Shown here: positions 1-7,660 of the stretch, piece after piece | Layout: every line of letters begins with the position of its first letter | Numbering within the stretch: the stretch's first letter is position 1 | NCBI GenBank assembly: GCA_900543615.1 | Contig: UQSC01000086.1 | Span: 1 to 7,660 of the forward strand | From: an uncultured Collinsella sp. | Lineage (GTDB): Bacteria > Actinomycetota > Coriobacteriia > Coriobacteriales > Coriobacteriaceae | DNA length: 7,660 nucleotides | Direction: 5' to 3' | Translations under genes and position numbers: made by a program | The notes under the pieces: model-generated | Seen by the model: only the letters and a program-made list of their open reading frames with translations | Database searches by the model: none | What the model was told of the DNA's origin: nothing

Positions 1-70
1 GGGTCAGCCCGTGGGAGGCCAGGGCGCCGCTGACCGGTGGACGGCACCGAGCCGTCGCAACGGACTGAAG
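1..70. other. GC-rich contig edge with two perfect hairpins; end of an unidentified upstream unit
   Basis: This stretch is much richer in GC than the rest of the window and ends directly in the terminator that follows. Two perfect inverted repeats are visible: GGTCAGC (2-8) with GCTGACC (29-35), and GACGGC (40-45) with GCCGTC (51-56) around a 5-base loop. On the plus strand, frame 1 stops at 31-33, frame 3 stops at 66-68, and frame 2 runs through the terminator to 122-124. None gives a peptide I recognise. It could be the 3' end of a structured RNA or the last codons and 3' UTR of a gene cut by the contig edge. I do not recognise RNase P RNA, tmRNA, SRP RNA or tRNA here. The hairpins are seen directly; their function is unknown. 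Confidence 0.35.
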
Positions 71-103
71 AAGGGGGAGGCCTCGCGGCCTCCCCCTTTT
101 TTT
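71..103 (+). terminator. Strong intrinsic (Rho-independent) terminator
   Basis: A perfect 10-bp GC stem (GGGGGAGGCC at 73-82 with GGCCTCCCCC at 87-96) closes a TCGC tetraloop and is followed by seven consecutive T (97-103). Two A residues before the stem can pair with the first T residues. It should end transcription of whatever lies upstream of the window and insulates coaE from it. Confidence 0.93.
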
Positions 104-171
104 GCGTTTGATAGAGAGCTGTAATACACGAACTCGCCTTCGTTTAGCTTCTCTTACTGTTTGGCTGTATT

Positions 172-202
172 TTGAGTCCTTCTTTTGTATTTGCGCGATA
201 AT
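172..202 (+). promoter_or_regulatory. Possible promoter for coaE
   Basis: The AT-rich leader 104-230 contains GATAAT at 197-202 (5 of 6 matches to the -10 consensus) and TTGAGT at 172-177 as a possible -35. The 19-bp spacer is longer than ideal. Transcription would start near 209, giving a leader of roughly 20 bases before the coaE start. A promoter is expected here because a strong terminator lies just upstream, but the exact boxes are a weak inference. Confidence 0.3.
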
Positions 203-219
203 AACTCCCATTGGCGTTA

Positions 220-226
220 GGGAGGA
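220..226 (+). promoter_or_regulatory. Ribosome binding site that sets the coaE start
   Basis: GGGAGGA lies four bases before the ATG at 231. The same frame stays open upstream to a TTG at 102, but that codon sits inside the T-run of the terminator and has no ribosome binding site. The ATG at 231 also places the CoaE P-loop at the expected distance from the N-terminus. Confidence 0.85.
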
Positions 227-230
227 CTTG

Positions 231-872
231 ATGTTTACCGTTTTTGTCTTGGGCAATATTGCTTCGGGTAAGTCGACTGCCTGCCGCTATCTCGAATCTC
301 ATGGCGCCATGCTTATCGATCTGGATGAGCTTGCCAAATCGCTGTATGTGCCAGGCTCCGATATCGTCAATGCCCTCGCGGAAGAATTCGGTTGGGACAT
401 TCTGGACGGGGAGGGCGGCATTCGCCGCAATGTCCTCGCTGCTCGAGCTTTCGCCTCTCCTGATACAGTCGCGCGGCTCAATGGCATCGTTCATCCGGTT
501 CTCATCGAACAGCTGTCACTGAGGATCCTTGATCCGGTTTGCTGCACGGTTTCGTCCCCCCGTTATCCCTTTGCGGTTGTCGAGGTTTCTGCCCCGACTG
601 GTTTTGAGGATGCCTTTGGCCTGGCTGATGAAATTCTGGTTATCAGCGCTCCTTTAGCAGTTCGTCGCGAGCGTGCCATTCATCGTGGTATGGAGTCCTC
701 TGATTTTGATGCGCGCTCTGCATGCCAACCTGATGAGGCTTCGCTTTGCAATCTTGCTACGACGGTAATCGATAATGCGGCTGGCGATAACTCGCTCTAT
801 GAACAACTGGACGCATGGCTTGCACGCCATGGCTTCGGGGATGTAGCGGATAAGGAGGAGGCCGATGCCTAA
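231..872 (+). CDS. coaE: Dephospho-CoA kinase
   Basis: This enzyme phosphorylates the 3'-hydroxyl of the ribose of dephospho-CoA with ATP, the last step of coenzyme A synthesis, in the cytoplasm. The product is 213 aa, close to the usual length of about 200. Visible family features are a P-loop at residues 8-16 (G8, then S12-G13-K14-S15-T16), an acidic pair D30/D32 in the position of the usual DAD motif, R72 and the H88-P89 pair after the lid-forming segment, and a late Q followed by the V-I-D-N motif near the end. The sequence is divergent: the usual PLLFE-like strand after the HP motif reads VEVSAPTGFED here. The gene is the first of a plus-strand group and overlaps the next gene by 8 bases. 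The C-terminal DKEEADA codons also carry the ribosome binding site of that gene. In many Actinobacteria coaE lies next to uvrB, which supports the call. Confidence 0.9.
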   Translation: MFTVFVLGNIASGKSTACRYLESHGAMLIDLDELAKSLYVPGSDIVNALAEEFGWDILDGEGGIRRNVLAARAFASPDTVARLNGIVHPVLIEQLSLRILDPVCCTVSSPRYPFAVVEVSAPTGFEDAFGLADEILVISAPLAVRRERAIHRGMESSDFDARSACQPDEASLCNLATTVIDNAAGDNSLYEQLDAWLARHGFGDVADKEEADA

Positions 873-1446
873 GACACGTTTCTTTACGTGGTATCGCGTG
901 GCGCCACTTGCCGTTATGCTCGTCTTCGGTCTTATTTCGCTCGTCTACTCGTATGCCCCTGCCGCCTTCTTTAAGCCTTTGTATCCAATTGACTACGAGG
1001 CGTACGTAAAGCAATCGAGCATTTCGCACAATCTTGATCCGTATCTGGTGTGTGCTGTCATAAAGTCGGAATCGAATTGGGATCCCGAGGCTGAGTCGAA
1101 TCAAGGCGCTCAGGGATTGATGCAGCTGATGCCCGAGACTGCCCAGGATATGATTGCCAAGGGTCTTGTCGATGGTAGCGAGTTTTCAGCCGACAACCTT
1201 AACGATCCCGCTACGAACATCGAGTTTGGCTGTGCGTATCTTTCGTATCTTCTAACGTATTTTAACGGGTCGACTGACAGTGCCATTGCCGCCTATAACG
1301 CCGGCATGGGCAATGTCGACGGATGGGCGCAGCAGAGCACGTCGCTTCATAATGCAATCACTTTTCCCGAGACGCAGGCGTATCTGATTCGTGTCAATAA
1401 TGCCTGGGTTCGCTACAAGACCCTCTATCCCGATCGGTTCGTATAG
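865..1446 (+). CDS. Membrane-anchored lytic transglycosylase (SLT/GH23 domain)
   Basis: The product is probably a peptidoglycan lytic transglycosylase, which cleaves the MurNAc-GlcNAc bond and leaves a 1,6-anhydro end, acting outside the membrane. It has 193 aa. Residues 12-29 form one hydrophobic segment with basic residues before it (K3, R5, R11), consistent with a signal anchor and an external C-terminal domain. The SLT domain spans about 44-188. The likely catalytic residue is E69 in the S-E-S motif, followed by GLMQLMP at 84-90 and AAYNAG at 142-147, both hallmarks of the Slt70/MltC-like fold. No LysM or other wall-binding domain is present. The ATG at 865 overlaps the coaE stop at 870-872, and AAGGAGG at 852-858 lies inside coaE, so translation is likely coupled. 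The cellular role (wall turnover or assembly of an envelope structure) cannot be told from sequence. Confidence 0.88.
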   Translation: MPKTRFFTWYRVAPLAVMLVFGLISLVYSYAPAAFFKPLYPIDYEAYVKQSSISHNLDPYLVCAVIKSESNWDPEAESNQGAQGLMQLMPETAQDMIAKGLVDGSEFSADNLNDPATNIEFGCAYLSYLLTYFNGSTDSAIAAYNAGMGNVDGWAQQSTSLHNAITFPETQAYLIRVNNAWVRYKTLYPDRFV

Positions 1447-1466
1447 GACTATGCCTGCCGCCTGCG

Positions 1467-1472
1467 TATACT
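1467..1472 (+). promoter_or_regulatory. Possible -10 element upstream of uvrB
   Basis: TATACT (5 of 6 matches to the -10 consensus) lies in the 51-bp gap before uvrB, about 26 bases from its start codon. No convincing -35 box sits at the right distance (TAGGAC at 1444-1449 is poor). No SOS box of the GAAC-N4-GTTC type is visible in the gap. uvrB may simply be read through from coaE. Confidence 0.25.
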
Positions 1473-1487
1473 GCAGATATATGAGTT

Positions 1488-1492
1488 AGGAG
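1488..1492 (+). promoter_or_regulatory. Ribosome binding site that sets the uvrB start
   Basis: AGGAG lies five bases before the ATG at 1498. It supports this start although it gives UvrB an N-terminus roughly 25 residues longer than in E. coli UvrB. A GTG at 1564 would fit the shorter form but has no comparable site in front of it. Confidence 0.7.
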
Positions 1493-1497
1493 TATCC

Positions 1498-3738
<2,241 letters not shown>

Positions 3739-3741
3739 CGA

Positions 3742-3777
3742 ACAGGCCCCGAGTTCCCTGTGGAGCTCGGGGCCTGT
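3742..3777. terminator. Hairpin terminator between convergent genes
   Basis: A perfect 12-bp inverted repeat (ACAGGCCCCGAG at 3742-3753 with CTCGGGGCCTGT at 3766-3777) can be extended inward by a G-T and a T-A pair. It sits in the 65-bp gap between the ends of uvrB and the minus-strand flavoprotein gene. The T-runs are weak on both sides (GTCGTTC on plus; TACTTTC on minus), so it is a plausible but not classical bidirectional terminator. Confidence 0.7.
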
Positions 3778-3803
3778 GTCGTTCGGACGCGGGAGTTCGT
3801 GCG

Positions 3804-5444
3804 CTAGAGGTCTGCTATCAGCGCCTCAGCGCAACGGATGCCGTCGGTGGCGGCACTCATGATGCCGCCGGCATATCCGGCACCCTCGCCGCAAGGGTAA
3901 AGGCCCGGAGTCGACGCGGCGTGGCATGTTCGATCGCGGGTGACGGTGACCGGGGAGCTCGAACGCGTCTCCACGCCAGTGAGGACCGCGTCGGGGCGGT
4001 CATAGCCACGCAGTTTCTTACCGAGCAGGGGAATTCCCAAACGAAGTGATTCGACGATATGCCGCGGGAGGGCATCGTCGATCGCCGTCCAGGTCACGCC
4101 AAGTGGATAGGTTGGTTTTACCTTTCCGGGCGCCGTGCTGGCGCGCCTGGCAAGGAAATCTCCGACGAGCTGTGCCGGCGCGTTCCAGTTGGAGCCACCC
4201 AGGCGATAGGCGGCTCGCTCGCAGGCGCGCTGGAGCTCAATGCCTGCGAGCGGATCATCGCCGGGAAGGTCGTCAGGTGTGACGTTAACGAGTAGGGCGG
4301 CATTCGCGTTGCGCCCGTCGCGCGCATTGAGGCTGGCGCCGTTGACGCACAGATGGCCCTGCTCGGAAGAAGCCGCGACAACCTGTCCGCCGGGGCACAT
4401 GCAAAACGAGAACACGCTGCGGCCGTTGGGGAGATGGGTGACAAGCTTGTAGGGGGCTGCTCCGAGTGCCGGGTGCCCCGCCGAGGGGCCATATTGGGCA
4501 CGGTCGATGTCGCGCTGTGGATGCTCGATGCGCACGCCCATGGCAAAGGTCTTTTGCGCGAGGGCAACGTTATGTTCTTTGAGAAGCTCGAATACGTCGC
4601 GGGCGGAATGGCCGCAGGCGAGAATGAGGTGCTTTGTGGCGATTGTCTCGCTTGTGGTCTCTTGGGGCGGTTGGACATCGACGCCGGTGATGGCGCCAGA
4701 TCCATCGGTTCGAATATTGACGAGCTTTGTTCGATAGCGGACGGTTCCACCGAGCTGCTCGATGCGCTGAGAAATGTTGGTGACGACGGTGGGGAGGATG
4801 TCGGAGCCAATGTGCGGCTTGGCGTCCCACAGGATGTCGCGAGGTGAGCCCGCTTCGACGAAGGTCTCAAGAATCAGTCGATGGGCGGGATTCTTGGTTC
4901 CCGTGTTGAGCTTGCCGTCCGAGAAGGTCCCTGCGCCGCCCAGGCCAAATTGGATATTGCTTTCGGGGTCGAGGATACGCTCCTTAAGAAAGAGGTCAAT
5001 CGCTTCCGAGCGGCGAAGTGCGGGGTCGCCGCGCTCGATGAGCAGGGGCTTCAGACCCGCTTCGGCAAGGGTGAGGGCGGCGAAGAGGCCGGCGCAACCG
5101 GCGCCGACAACGACGGGACGCTCCTTGGGTGCATTCGGGACAGGGCTGGGGAATGAAGGAGCCTTGCCGTCTACCATGCGGATGCGCGAGCGGTCGCGCT
5201 CGGCGACGCGGTCGACCACCTCCTGCTCGAGTCGGGAGCTTGTCAGCTCAACTCGAAAGCTCAAAATAAAATGGACATCTCGTTTTTTACGGGCGTCGAT
5301 TGACTTGCGATGGAGCTCAATGGCTTTAATCTGGGAATCCTCGCATCGCAGGGCTCGTTTGACGGCGCGTCTACCAATAACAAGGCAGGCGGCTTCGTCG
5401 CCGGCCTCATCGAGTGACGCGTGGACTTGGGTGATTTCGATCAT
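3804..5444 (-). CDS. FAD-dependent oxidoreductase, COG2509-type, function unknown
   Basis: The product is 546 aa. Residues 1-105 form an N-terminal alpha/beta domain rich in basic residues, typical of this family and without a known job. The FAD-binding Rossmann fold starts at 110 with GAGCAG (114-119) and the acidic end of strand 2 (E137 in LLIERGD). A family block follows at about 166-182 (FGLGGAGTFSDGKLNTG). F-C-M-C-P-G-G at 347-353 contains a Cys-X-Cys pair, and the C-terminal FAD-contacting block GLYPCGEGAGYAGG is at 514-527. The substrate and electron partner are not known for this family. No signal peptide or membrane segment is seen, so it should be cytoplasmic. The start is the ATG at 5444, six bases after AAGGAG. 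The frame is open further upstream to 5615 but that stretch has no family match and overlaps the preceding gene. It is the third gene of a minus-strand group after mrp and another flavoprotein. Confidence 0.85.
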   Translation of the reverse strand: MIEITQVHASLDEAGDEAACLVIGRRAVKRALRCEDSQIKAIELHRKSIDARKKRDVHFILSFRVELTSSRLEQEVVDRVAERDRSRIRMVDGKAPSFPSPVPNAPKERPVVVGAGCAGLFAALTLAEAGLKPLLIERGDPALRRSEAIDLFLKERILDPESNIQFGLGGAGTFSDGKLNTGTKNPAHRLILETFVEAGSPRDILWDAKPHIGSDILPTVVTNISQRIEQLGGTVRYRTKLVNIRTDGSGAITGVDVQPPQETTSETIATKHLILACGHSARDVFELLKEHNVALAQKTFAMGVRIEHPQRDIDRAQYGPSAGHPALGAAPYKLVTHLPNGRSVFSFCMCPGGQVVAASSEQGHLCVNGASLNARDGRNANAALLVNVTPDDLPGDDPLAGIELQRACERAAYRLGGSNWNAPAQLVGDFLARRASTAPGKVKPTYPLGVTWTAIDDALPRHIVESLRLGIPLLGKKLRGYDRPDAVLTGVETRSSSPVTVTRDRTCHAASTPGLYPCGEGAGYAGGIMSAATDGIRCAEALIADL

Positions 5445-5450
5445 CGAGGT

Positions 5451-5456
5451 CTCCTT
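5451..5456 (-). promoter_or_regulatory. Ribosome binding site that sets the start of the COG2509-type gene
   Basis: On the minus strand AAGGAG lies six bases before the ATG at 5444. It rules against the longer reading of this frame (from 5615), which would add 57 residues overlapping the upstream coding region. Confidence 0.8.
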
Positions 5457-5460
5457 AGAT

Positions 5461-5494
5461 GCAAGAAAGAGGCCGCCCGGTGTCCCAGACGGCC
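5461..5494 (-). terminator. Terminator-like hairpin between the two flavoprotein genes
   Basis: On the minus strand GGCCGTC (from 5494 to 5488) pairs with GGCGGCC (from 5477 to 5471) in seven pairs including one G-U, with a ten-base loop. The T-rich tract TCTTTCTTG follows (5470-5462). It could partly end the mrp–HI0933 transcript, or act as a leader hairpin in a transcript starting at the TATAAT just upstream. The stem is seen directly; its strength is moderate because the T-tract is broken by C residues. Confidence 0.5.
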
Positions 5495-5507
5495 CGAATG
5501 CGTTTTG

Positions 5508-5513
5508 ATTATA
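5508..5513 (-). promoter_or_regulatory. Perfect TATAAT upstream of the COG2509-type gene
   Basis: The minus strand carries an exact -10 consensus in the 79-bp gap between the two flavoprotein genes. Transcription would begin near 5501, giving a leader of roughly 56 bases that includes the 5471-5494 hairpin. No good -35 box is seen 16-18 bases upstream (inside the 3' end of the preceding gene), so this is a candidate only. Confidence 0.4.
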
Positions 5514-5523
5514 GACTGCGCGG

Positions 5524-6795
5524 CTATAGGCTGCTTGCAGCGCGAATACCCGAGATCCAAGCCCATGCAAGGTTGAAACCGCCGCAATCGGCATCGATGT
5601 CGAGCGCCTCGCCACAGATGTAAAGTGGGGCGTCTGCCGCGTTGCTCACGCAGAGGTTGGGAGCTGAGACGCTCTCGATGGGCACGCCGCCGCGCGTGAC
5701 CTGGGCCGAACGCTCCTCTGTCGTTCCCTCGACGAGCATCTTAAAGTGCTTGAGGATTGAGACCAGATGGATGACGTCGTGCGACCCGGGGTGGCACTGT
5801 TCGAATGCGGTGCAGACAACGTGAGAGAACTGCGGGGCGAGCATGCCGTCGAGCCAGCGGGGGTCGCGGGGTGAAAAGCCGCCGAGCAACGCAACTCGCT
5901 GGCTGAGCATATCGAGCAACTCGTCTTTGGAGAGGTCGGGAAAAACGTCGAGCAGAATCGTGTCGCCGCGCTGGACGCGACGGGAGAGGTTGAAGACAGC
6001 GACGCCCGAGATGCCAAAGGTTCGGAAGAGCACTTCGCCGTCTTCGCGCCAGAGCTCCTCGTGATTGCGGGTGAGCGTCAAACGGGCGCGGACGCGCAGG
6101 CCATCCAGTGTCTTGAGCGCAGTCTGGTCGCCGAAGACCGATGCCGACACGGGGCAGAGGACGGGATGCTGCGGTGTGAGGGAAAGATTGAACGTCTTCG
6201 CGATTTCGACAGGGTTGCCGCCCGTAGCGATAATTACGGCCTTTGCCTGCAGCGTCTCGTTCGTGCGAGGGGTGTCGGCGAGCGCCTTCCGAAGCGAGCG
6301 TAGTTCGGATTTTCGGTCGTCGTGCTTTTTTGCCTTGAGTGCTCGCGCGGGACGGTCTATTTGGAGTGCCCAGCCCTCGGGGGCTTTGGATGCCGAGGCG
6401 ACGTTTGCTCCACAGATCAAGGTGATATCCAGGTGATTGCAAGCGTTGAGAAGCGCATCGCGCACCGATTCGGCACGAAGGGAGCGCGGATACAGCCGGC
6501 CCTCCTCGGAGGTCGTCATGATGCCCAGCGAGGAGAAGAAACTGCCGAGCTCTTGCTCGGGCTGGGGACCCATGACGGATTCGACGAATGCGGGGTGGTT
6601 GTACCGTTGGAAATCAATTGATTCGTTGGAAAGATTGCAGCGGCCGTTGCCGGTCGCAAGGAGTTTAAGGCCGCAGGCAACATCGCGCTCAACGATGCAG
6701 GTGCTTTTGCCTGCGCGTGCGGCCGTAATGGCGGCGGCGAGACCCGAGGCCCCGCCGCCGATTACCAAGACGTCATAGGAGGCGTTTGCGTTCAC
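5524..6795 (-). CDS. HI0933/BaiN-type FAD flavoprotein (aminoacetone oxidase family), substrate unknown
   Basis: The product is 423 aa, normal for the family. The N-terminal FAD Rossmann motif GGGASG is at 13-18, with the acidic end of strand 2 at E36. Family signatures are GLKLLATGNGRCNLSN (42-57), EGRLYPRSLRAESV (98-111), ATGG (190-193), GEVLFRTFGISG (253-264) and the C-terminal flavin-contact block YICGEALDIDADCGGFNLAW (392-411). A charged Lys/Arg-rich insertion (about 151-182) breaks the Rossmann domain. Relatives include E. coli YhiN, H. influenzae HI0933 and BaiN, a flavoprotein reported in bile acid 7-dehydroxylation by gut clostridia, but sequence alone does not fix the substrate. The start codon is GTG, immediately after the mrp stop (TAAGTG), with only a weak GAGG at 6801-6804. 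This suggests translational coupling to mrp. It should be cytoplasmic. Confidence 0.9.
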   Translation of the reverse strand: MNANASYDVLVIGGGASGLAAAITAARAGKSTCIVERDVACGLKLLATGNGRCNLSNESIDFQRYNHPAFVESVMGPQPEQELGSFFSSLGIMTTSEEGRLYPRSLRAESVRDALLNACNHLDITLICGANVASASKAPEGWALQIDRPARALKAKKHDDRKSELRSLRKALADTPRTNETLQAKAVIIATGGNPVEIAKTFNLSLTPQHPVLCPVSASVFGDQTALKTLDGLRVRARLTLTRNHEELWREDGEVLFRTFGISGVAVFNLSRRVQRGDTILLDVFPDLSKDELLDMLSQRVALLGGFSPRDPRWLDGMLAPQFSHVVCTAFEQCHPGSHDVIHLVSILKHFKMLVEGTTEERSAQVTRGGVPIESVSAPNLCVSNAADAPLYICGEALDIDADCGGFNLAWAWISGIRAASSL

Positions 6796-7626
6796 TTAGG
6801 CCTCGGCGGTTTCGTGCGGGGCAATGGCCTCGACGGCAGAGACGGCCTGGGGCAGCATACGTGCGGGCAGTGCGGTCTCAACCTCGCCCTTATCGCAAGC
6901 CTCGGCGAGTGCCGGATTGATGGGAAGCTGCCCTAGGATCTCGAGGTTGTAACGCTCGGCGACCTCGGGGAGCTTGCTCTTGCCAAAGACCTCGATCTTC
7001 TTGCCGCAATCGGGGCACTCGATATAGCTCATGTTTTCGACGATTCCCAGAATGGGGACGTTCATCTTCTCGGCCATGTTGACCGCCTTGGCGACGATCA
7101 TCGAGACTAGATCTTGCGGGCTCGTGACGATGACGATGCCATCGACGGGCAGCGACTGGAAGACAGTGAGGGCAACGTCGCCCGTTCCCGGAGGCATGTC
7201 GACCAGCAGGTAGTCGATGGGGCCCCATGAGGTTTCGCTCCAGAACTGCCTGATGGCACCCGCGATAACCGGACCGCGCCAGAGGACGGGGTCGGTTTCG
7301 TTTTGGAGCAGCAGGTTAGAGCTCATAACCTTGACGCCGTGCTCGGAGATTTCGGGCAGCATAAGGTTGCCGAGAGCATGGACGTGACGTCCGCTCATGC
7401 CGAACATCTTAGGGATAGAGGGGCCGGTAATATCGGCATCGAGGACGCCGACCTTGTGACCGTGGCGGGAAAGTTCCGTGGCGATGGCGCCGGTGACGAA
7501 TGACTTGCCGACGCCGCCCTTACCGGAAAGCACGGCGATAACGCGCTTGACCTCGGACAGCGTATTCTCCTCAAATTGCGACGGCGACGTTTGCCCGCCG
7601 GCCGCCTGTGCGTGCTCGCAACCCAT
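6796..7626 (-). CDS. mrp: Mrp/NBP35-family P-loop ATPase, probable Fe-S cluster carrier
   Basis: The product is 276 aa. Mrp/ApbC/NBP35 proteins are dimeric deviant-Walker-A ATPases that bind a labile 4Fe-4S cluster and pass it to client proteins in the cytoplasm. Visible motifs are the deviant Walker A GKGGVGKS (35-42), VLDADITGPS (61-70), switch II/Walker B LVDMPPGTGD (141-150), VTSPQ (167-171), VENMSY (196-201) and the cluster-ligating pair C204-x-x-C207. There is no N-terminal DUF59/MIP18 domain. The short N-terminus keeps a single Cys and His (MGCEH) where many anaerobe homologues have a cysteine-rich stretch. The ATG at 7626 has AAAGGAGT at 7632-7639 on the minus strand, five bases upstream. 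It is the first visible gene of the minus-strand group and directly abuts the HI0933-type gene. Its promoter region is cut off by the contig end. The symbol is the usual family name. Confidence 0.93.
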   Translation of the reverse strand: MGCEHAQAAGGQTSPSQFEENTLSEVKRVIAVLSGKGGVGKSFVTGAIATELSRHGHKVGVLDADITGPSIPKMFGMSGRHVHALGNLMLPEISEHGVKVMSSNLLLQNETDPVLWRGPVIAGAIRQFWSETSWGPIDYLLVDMPPGTGDVALTVFQSLPVDGIVIVTSPQDLVSMIVAKAVNMAEKMNVPILGIVENMSYIECPDCGKKIEVFGKSKLPEVAERYNLEILGQLPINPALAEACDKGEVETALPARMLPQAVSAVEAIAPHETAEA

Positions 7627-7643
7627 GTTTGACTCCTTTGTAT

Positions 7644-7660
7644 CTGTCTCTTATACACAT
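7644..7660. other. Nextera/Tn5 mosaic-end adapter sequence (library artefact)
   Basis: The last 17 bases, CTGTCTCTTATACACAT, match the reverse complement of the 19-bp Tn5 mosaic end used in Nextera tagmentation, missing only the final CT. Read from the end on the minus strand it would encode MYKRQ, a known spurious N-terminus in protein databases. It is not genomic. The real sequence ends at about 7643, 17 bases before the mrp start. Confidence 0.95.

Noticed and set aside
102..230. In-frame 43-residue N-terminal extension of CoaE with a hydrophobic stretch
   Set aside because: Its TTG start lies in the T-run of the terminator with no ribosome binding site, and the ATG at 231 has a strong one and matches the family N-terminus.
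1447..1497. Search for a LexA/SOS operator before uvrB
   Set aside because: No GAAC-N4-GTTC or CTG-N10-CAG palindrome of good quality is visible in the gap.
4118..4870. 250-residue Ser/Pro-rich minus-strand frame
   Set aside because: It is a shifted-frame shadow of the COG2509-type gene with no family features.
4774..5508. 244-residue plus-strand frame opposite the COG2509-type gene
   Set aside because: It is Ser/Arg-rich, without motif or ribosome binding site, and lies antisense to a gene with clear FAD motifs.
5445..5615. 57-residue upstream extension of the COG2509-type protein
   Set aside because: It overlaps the end of the preceding gene and the intergenic hairpin, has no similarity to the family, and the ATG at 5444 has a good ribosome binding site.
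5741..6442. 233-residue Arg/Pro-rich minus-strand frame
   Set aside because: It is a same-strand out-of-frame shadow of the HI0933-type flavoprotein; the composition is typical of a shifted high-GC frame.
7395..7658. 87-residue minus-strand reading frame beginning MYKRQ
   Set aside because: Its start is the sequencing adapter, and the rest is an out-of-frame shadow of mrp.

Overview
The window is about 7.6 kb of ordinary bacterial chromosome at the end of an assembled contig. It has moderately high GC, strong AGGAGG-type ribosome binding sites, and the order coaE – lytic transglycosylase – uvrB. Gene order, base composition and protein style suggest a gut actinobacterium of the class Coriobacteriia (Collinsella or a close relative). 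This assignment rests on recognition, not on a search.

Left side, plus strand. Bases 1-70 are a very GC-rich end of an upstream unit that I cannot identify, containing two perfect hairpins. A textbook intrinsic terminator follows (71-103). After an AT-rich leader come coaE (dephospho-CoA kinase), a membrane-anchored lytic transglycosylase whose start codon overlaps the coaE stop, and uvrB (excinuclease subunit B), which follows after a 51-bp gap. A long hairpin at 3742-3777 separates this block from the opposing genes.

Right side, minus strand, in transcription order. First is an Mrp/NBP35-type P-loop ATPase (likely an Fe-S cluster carrier). An HI0933/BaiN-type flavoprotein starts with GTG immediately after the mrp stop. 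A second, unrelated FAD protein of the COG2509 type lies about 80 bp further on. That 79-bp gap holds a perfect TATAAT and a terminator-like hairpin, so the third gene may have its own transcription.

The last 17 bases (7644-7660) match the Nextera/Tn5 mosaic-end adapter and are not genomic, so the native upstream region of mrp is missing. I found no CRISPR array, tRNA, rRNA, insertion sequence or defence system. The genes are housekeeping, DNA repair and redox genes. The points most worth a second look are the adapter artefact, the unidentified structured 5' end, the control region between the two flavoprotein genes, and the uncharacterised Mrp–flavoprotein cluster.
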